Assembly (NCBI GenBank): GCA_019056875.1 | Contig: DXJA01000312.1 | Location: 1 to 17,660, forward strand | Direction: 5' to 3' | Origin: Candidatus Jordarchaeum madagascarense | GTDB lineage: Archaea > Asgardarchaeota > Jordiarchaeia > Jordiarchaeales > Jordiarchaeaceae | Length of the DNA stretch: 17,660 nt | In this document: positions 14,933-17,660 of the stretch, one piece after another | Position numbering within the stretch: position 1 is the first letter of the stretch | How the letters are laid out: every line of letters begins with the position of its first letter | Notes under the pieces: model-generated | Database searches by the model: none | Seen by the model: the letters and a program-made list of their open reading frames with translations, nothing else | Told to the model about the DNA's origin: nothing | Made by a program: the position numbers and the translations under genes

Positions 14933-16111
14933 TTACCACCTTTTCTTTTCATAGAATTCAATGCCATATTTTCGTAAGCTTTCCAGATCCCATGTCCATT
15001 TCTTTTCTTTTTCTATGTCTAAAACTGTGATTCTGTCGGTGCAGCTTAGACATGGATCTATTGCTGCAATGATTATTGGTACGTCTGCAATGTGGTACCC
15101 CTTTAACATGTACTCTACTGAAGGCCAGTTTGCAAGTGTTGGGGTTCGCACCTTTACTCTTTCGGGTTTGTCTGATCCATTACTTTTTATGTAGTGGATG
15201 AGTTCTCCTCGAGGGGCCTCATATCTGCTTAACACTTCTCCTTCTGGTACACGTCTTTTCAGTTTGAGTCTAATATCATCCTTGGGTAGATGGTCTAACA
15301 TCCATTGTATCATGTTGCATGACTGGATCATTTCCAGAACACGTACCGCAACTCTTGCGAAGACGTCACATGAATCCCAGGTGCACACTTCAAAGGGCAC
15401 TTCCCCGTAAGCAGCGTTTGGATCGTCTCTTCGACAATCCATGTCGATGCCTGACGCTCTTACAGTGGGTCCCACGGTTCCGAGTTTCCGAGCAACATGT
15501 GGCGGTAGTATTCCTACACCTTGAGTTCTTTCGAGAACGGTGGTTTCATTGGAGCAGAGTTTAAGATAGTATTCGAGTCTTTCTCTGAAGGTGTCCATAC
15601 CTTTCCTGAGTTTGGGAATTATATCCTTGCTTATGTCTCTTCGCGCTCCTCCAATCGTGTTCATGGCGTAATTTACTCTGTTTCCTGAGATCATTTCCAG
15701 AAAGTCCATAACGAGTTCTCGATCTCTCCAAGTGTAGTGTAGCAGTGTGTCGAATCCTATTTCGTGTCCCGCTACTCCAAACCATAACATGTGCGAGTGA
15801 AGTCTCTCTAACTCGCAGACAATAGTTCTTATGTAGAGCCCTCTTCGGGGCACTTCTTGGTCTAGTAGCTCTTCTACTCCTTGAGTGAATGCTGTTGTAT
15901 GGGAGTGGGAACAAATACCGCACACTCTCTCTAGGAGATATATGTCTCGAACATAGGTCCTTAATTCAGCTGCTTTTTCCATTCCTCGATGATTGTATCC
16001 TATTCTAACCTTGGCGTCCACAACTTGTTCGCCCTCGATTTCAACGGTGAAGTTTACTGGTTCTTTTAGTGCTGGATGTTGGGGTCCTATTGGTATTTTA
16101 ATGGTTGACAT
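14933..16111 (-). CDS. Group 4 [NiFe]-hydrogenase large (catalytic) subunit, NuoD-related
   Basis: 392 residues, homologous to NuoD but with both hydrogenase metal-binding motifs. L1 is RVCGICSHSH with C64, C67 and H71. L2 is DPCLSCTDR with C354 and C357. Complex I and F420H2-dehydrogenase D subunits have lost these cysteines, so this protein should bind a Ni-Fe site and make or use H2. The N-terminal GPQHPALKEPVNF and GYNHRGMEK stretches are typical of Mbh/Ech/Hyc-like catalytic subunits. There is no long cleavable C-terminal tail, and 35 residues follow L2. It follows the NuoC-like gene by 17 bases, with GGAGG about 10 bases before the ATG. Confidence 0.93.
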   Translation of the reverse strand: MSTIKIPIGPQHPALKEPVNFTVEIEGEQVVDAKVRIGYNHRGMEKAAELRTYVRDIYLLERVCGICSHSHTTAFTQGVEELLDQEVPRRGLYIRTIVCELERLHSHMLWFGVAGHEIGFDTLLHYTWRDRELVMDFLEMISGNRVNYAMNTIGGARRDISKDIIPKLRKGMDTFRERLEYYLKLCSNETTVLERTQGVGILPPHVARKLGTVGPTVRASGIDMDCRRDDPNAAYGEVPFEVCTWDSCDVFARVAVRVLEMIQSCNMIQWMLDHLPKDDIRLKLKRRVPEGEVLSRYEAPRGELIHYIKSNGSDKPERVKVRTPTLANWPSVEYMLKGYHIADVPIIIAAIDPCLSCTDRITVLDIEKEKKWTWDLESLRKYGIEFYEKKRW

Positions 16112-16128
16112 TTTCCATTATCCTCCTT

Positions 16129-16632
16129 TTATTCAACTCCTTCTGGTTGCCAGTCCTTGCGTAGAGGATACACACCCTCCGGCCAATCATCTGGCAATAT
16201 TAAACGAACTAGATTAGGATGGTTCTCAAAAACTATTCCGAGAAGGTCATGTGCTTCCCTCTCATAAAAATCGGCTGATGGTAATATGTCCACAATGGTT
16301 TCAATCTTAGGATTTTTTCTAGGAATTTCTGTTTTAACTGTAGGATGTGTACGATATCCTTGATACTTATACAAATGGTAATTGATTTCAAAAGTATCTC
16401 CCTTATCAACACCAGATACGGTAGTTACATGTTGTAGGTCCCAATTGTCTTTCATCCACTGTAATACTTTTCGGTGGTCGCCGGGTTTAACTCGTATGAA
16501 CATTCTTTTCTCTCTGGGAACCCAGACTTCGACCGCGTCTCCGAATGCTTTTTCTAGCTCCGCTTTTAGTTTTTCATCCTCCTTTGAGGATGGTTTTGCT
16601 TTCTTCTTTGTTTCCTTTGCTTCTTCTGACAT
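16129..16632 (-). CDS. Group 4 [NiFe]-hydrogenase NuoC-like subunit (EchD/MbhK-like)
   Basis: 167 residues. The family signature is near the C-terminus: FYEREAHDLLGIVFENHP (122-139), then RLILPDDWPEGVYPLRKDW (143-161). It is a structural subunit that docks to the large and small catalytic subunits and binds no cofactor. A charged, Lys/Glu-rich tail of about 20 residues precedes the folded domain. The start follows GGGAGG by 8 bases, and the small-subunit gene ends 4 bases upstream, so the two are probably translationally coupled. Confidence 0.9.
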   Translation of the reverse strand: MSEEAKETKKKAKPSSKEDEKLKAELEKAFGDAVEVWVPREKRMFIRVKPGDHRKVLQWMKDNWDLQHVTTVSGVDKGDTFEINYHLYKYQGYRTHPTVKTEIPRKNPKIETIVDILPSADFYEREAHDLLGIVFENHPNLVRLILPDDWPEGVYPLRKDWQPEGVE

Positions 16633-16636
16633 TGCG

Positions 16637-17071
16637 TTATCCTCCCTTTAGTTTTCCTAGTAGTTTTGCAACTGCATCAATTATCGCTTCGGGTTTAGGA
16701 GGACATCCGGGTACGTACATGTCTACTGGTATTATTTTGTCGTATCCTCCCTCGATATTGTAACATCCTGCAAAAACGCCTCCAGAGATGGCGCAGTTTC
16801 CGACAGCGATAACGAATTTTGGCTCGGGCATCTGTTCGTATAGTCGCTTAAATCTGGGGGTCATTTGTTTTGTTATGGAGCCGGTGCCTATCATTACGTC
16901 GGCGTGTCTTGGTGAACCTACCAGAAGGCAGCCGAAGCGTTCAATATCGTATCTGGGCATTAGAGCGGCGATGACTTCTATGTCACAAGCATTACATGCT
17001 CCGGTGTTCATGTGGAAAACCCAGGGTGATTTTACTCTTGACCAAGTTACAAGTTTATCCATAAGTCCCAA
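16637..17071 (-). CDS. Group 4 [NiFe]-hydrogenase small subunit (NuoB/EchC/MbhJ-like)
   Basis: 144 residues with one [4Fe-4S] site: C26 and C29 in GACNACDIE, C93 in GNCAISGG, C123 in PGCPPKPEA. The C-x2-C spacing is that of hydrogenase small subunits; complex I NuoB has adjacent cysteines. This cluster sits next to the Ni-Fe site of the large subunit and passes electrons to it. Start is TTG at 17071, 8 bases after AGGTGG; an ATG three codons in is the alternative. The NuoA-like gene ends 17 bases upstream. Confidence 0.93.
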   Translation of the reverse strand: MGLMDKLVTWSRVKSPWVFHMNTGACNACDIEVIAALMPRYDIERFGCLLVGSPRHADVMIGTGSITKQMTPRFKRLYEQMPEPKFVIAVGNCAISGGVFAGCYNIEGGYDKIIPVDMYVPGCPPKPEAIIDAVAKLLGKLKGG

Positions 17072-17088
17072 TTATTACACCACCTTTC

Positions 17089-17406
17089 CTATCTCCGATA
17101 TAAGACTAATACTGCCGCTATGCTAGCGAACACCACGAATATTCCACCGTAGAGTGGATTCGCGAAAGCAGAGGTGAATATCAGGAAACCCGCCGTTTCA
17201 AGTATCGTGAAGAACACTGCATAGTAGAACTGTTCTAGTCTGAACTGGAATTTCTCCGCGGGATACTTCTCACCGCACGCGTACACCATCAGTTTTTCCT
17301 TGGTTTTCTTTCCTTTCGGTGCAATGAACTTTGAAGAAACGTATAACCCTGCGGCGCTAAGAAAGCTGATCAACAACGCCAATCCAAATGTTGCAATTCC
17401 GGACAA
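17089..17406 (-). CDS. NuoA-like membrane subunit
   Basis: 105 residues with three predicted membrane helices (about 3-27, 60-81, 85-103), the NuoA layout. The loop YACGEKYPAEKFQFR (42-56) matches the NuoA YECG loop with its first Glu replaced by Ala. An acidic residue, E70, lies in the second helix near where NuoA has its conserved Asp/Glu. In complex I, NuoA folds against NuoH near the quinone channel. First gene of the operon, TTG start, with a perfect GGAGGTG (17416-17422) 9 bases upstream. A NuoA-like partner for a cysteine-bearing hydrogenase is unusual as far as I know. Confidence 0.82.
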   Translation of the reverse strand: MSGIATFGLALLISFLSAAGLYVSSKFIAPKGKKTKEKLMVYACGEKYPAEKFQFRLEQFYYAVFFTILETAGFLIFTSAFANPLYGGIFVVFASIAAVLVLYRR

Positions 17407-17455
17407 TATCCGTTACACCTCCAACTTAGGAATAATAGCGATTAGATACCTTCTC

Positions 17456-17463
17456 ATATTTAA
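17456..17463 (-). promoter_or_regulatory. TATA box of the hydrogenase operon
   Basis: Reads TTAAATAT on the minus strand and predicts a start near 17434, giving a leader of about 28 bases with the GGAGGTG ribosome site. The stretch 17464-17660 is AT-rich and shows no gene, so the NuoA-like gene is the first of the operon. Confidence 0.5.
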
Positions 17464-17660
17464 GCATTCATGCTAAACGAAGAATTACAAAGCATTAAAA
17501 GTTTTTCCTCCGCCGATTTTCACAATTTTTCCCCCCTTCACGTTACCTAACCAATAATTTTCATCAAAATTTTAAACAATTTTGAAACACGCGGAAAATA
17601 ACTCAAACACTTGGCTATTACCTTTTTTAATTAATTCAAATTCAATTATACCTAAAATAT

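Noticed and set aside
14933..16111. Annotating this gene as NADH or F420H2 dehydrogenase subunit D
   Set aside because: Both Ni-Fe cysteine pairs are present, which true NuoD/FpoD proteins lack.
1..17660. CRISPR array, tRNA or rRNA gene, insertion sequence
   Set aside because: I found no regularly spaced repeats, no tRNA T-loop/anticodon pattern, no rRNA-like stretch, and no transposase or terminal inverted repeats.

Overview
The window is archaeal. It carries an Alba chromatin protein, a [NiFe]-hydrogenase operon of the ancestral complex I type, a 4-hydroxybutyryl-CoA dehydratase, an Arf/Rag-like GTPase, a Cdc48-N-type barrel fused to a VWA domain, and a Pat-like GNAT. It also shows TATA boxes about 25 bases before inferred transcript starts, strong GGAGG ribosome sites, and frequent TTG starts. 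Low G+C and this gene mix suggest a Thermoproteota/TACK lineage such as Bathyarchaeia. That placement is inference; there is no rRNA or tRNA here to settle it.

Left part (1-4090): a Pat-like protein acetyltransferase (+), a radical SAM protein with a cysteine-rich C-terminus (-), an agmatinase-family ureohydrolase (-), and a divergent zinc-dependent medium-chain dehydrogenase (+). These are mostly single-gene units.

Middle-left (4090-6815): a divergent pair that may work together. One is a three-part GTPase (helix-hairpin-helix, Arf/Rag-like G domain, C-terminal domain) whose catalytic glutamine position is leucine. The other is a Cdc48-N-like double-psi barrel fused to a VWA domain with an intact MIDAS. 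Both may be eukaryote-like regulatory parts.

Middle (6815-11500): a gene-poor, partly decayed stretch. It has a small winged-helix-like ORF with a possible frameshifted tail, a LURP-one/tubby-like protein, a broken multi-pass membrane protein, alba, an unrecognised 143-aa protein divergent from alba across a region with a 22-bp perfect palindrome, an Lrp/AsnC ligand-domain gene broken by one extra base, and a 51-aa zinc-ribbon protein with a TTG start.

Right part (11496-17406, all minus strand): 4-hydroxybutyryl-CoA dehydratase with all four cluster ligands, then upstream of it a compact six-gene operon in the order A-B-C-D-H-I of complex I. The D-like and B-like subunits keep hydrogenase cysteines, so this is a group 4 energy-converting [NiFe] hydrogenase, not an NADH or F420H2 dehydrogenase. 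It has a NuoA-like subunit, and no antiporter-like (L/M/N, J, K) subunit lies between its promoter and its terminator. This unusual composition is the most interesting system in the window.

A second unexpected feature is compositional. The + strand alternates between A/C-rich and G/T-rich stretches whatever the gene orientation, with abrupt switches inside genes near 6421, 11580 and 13370.
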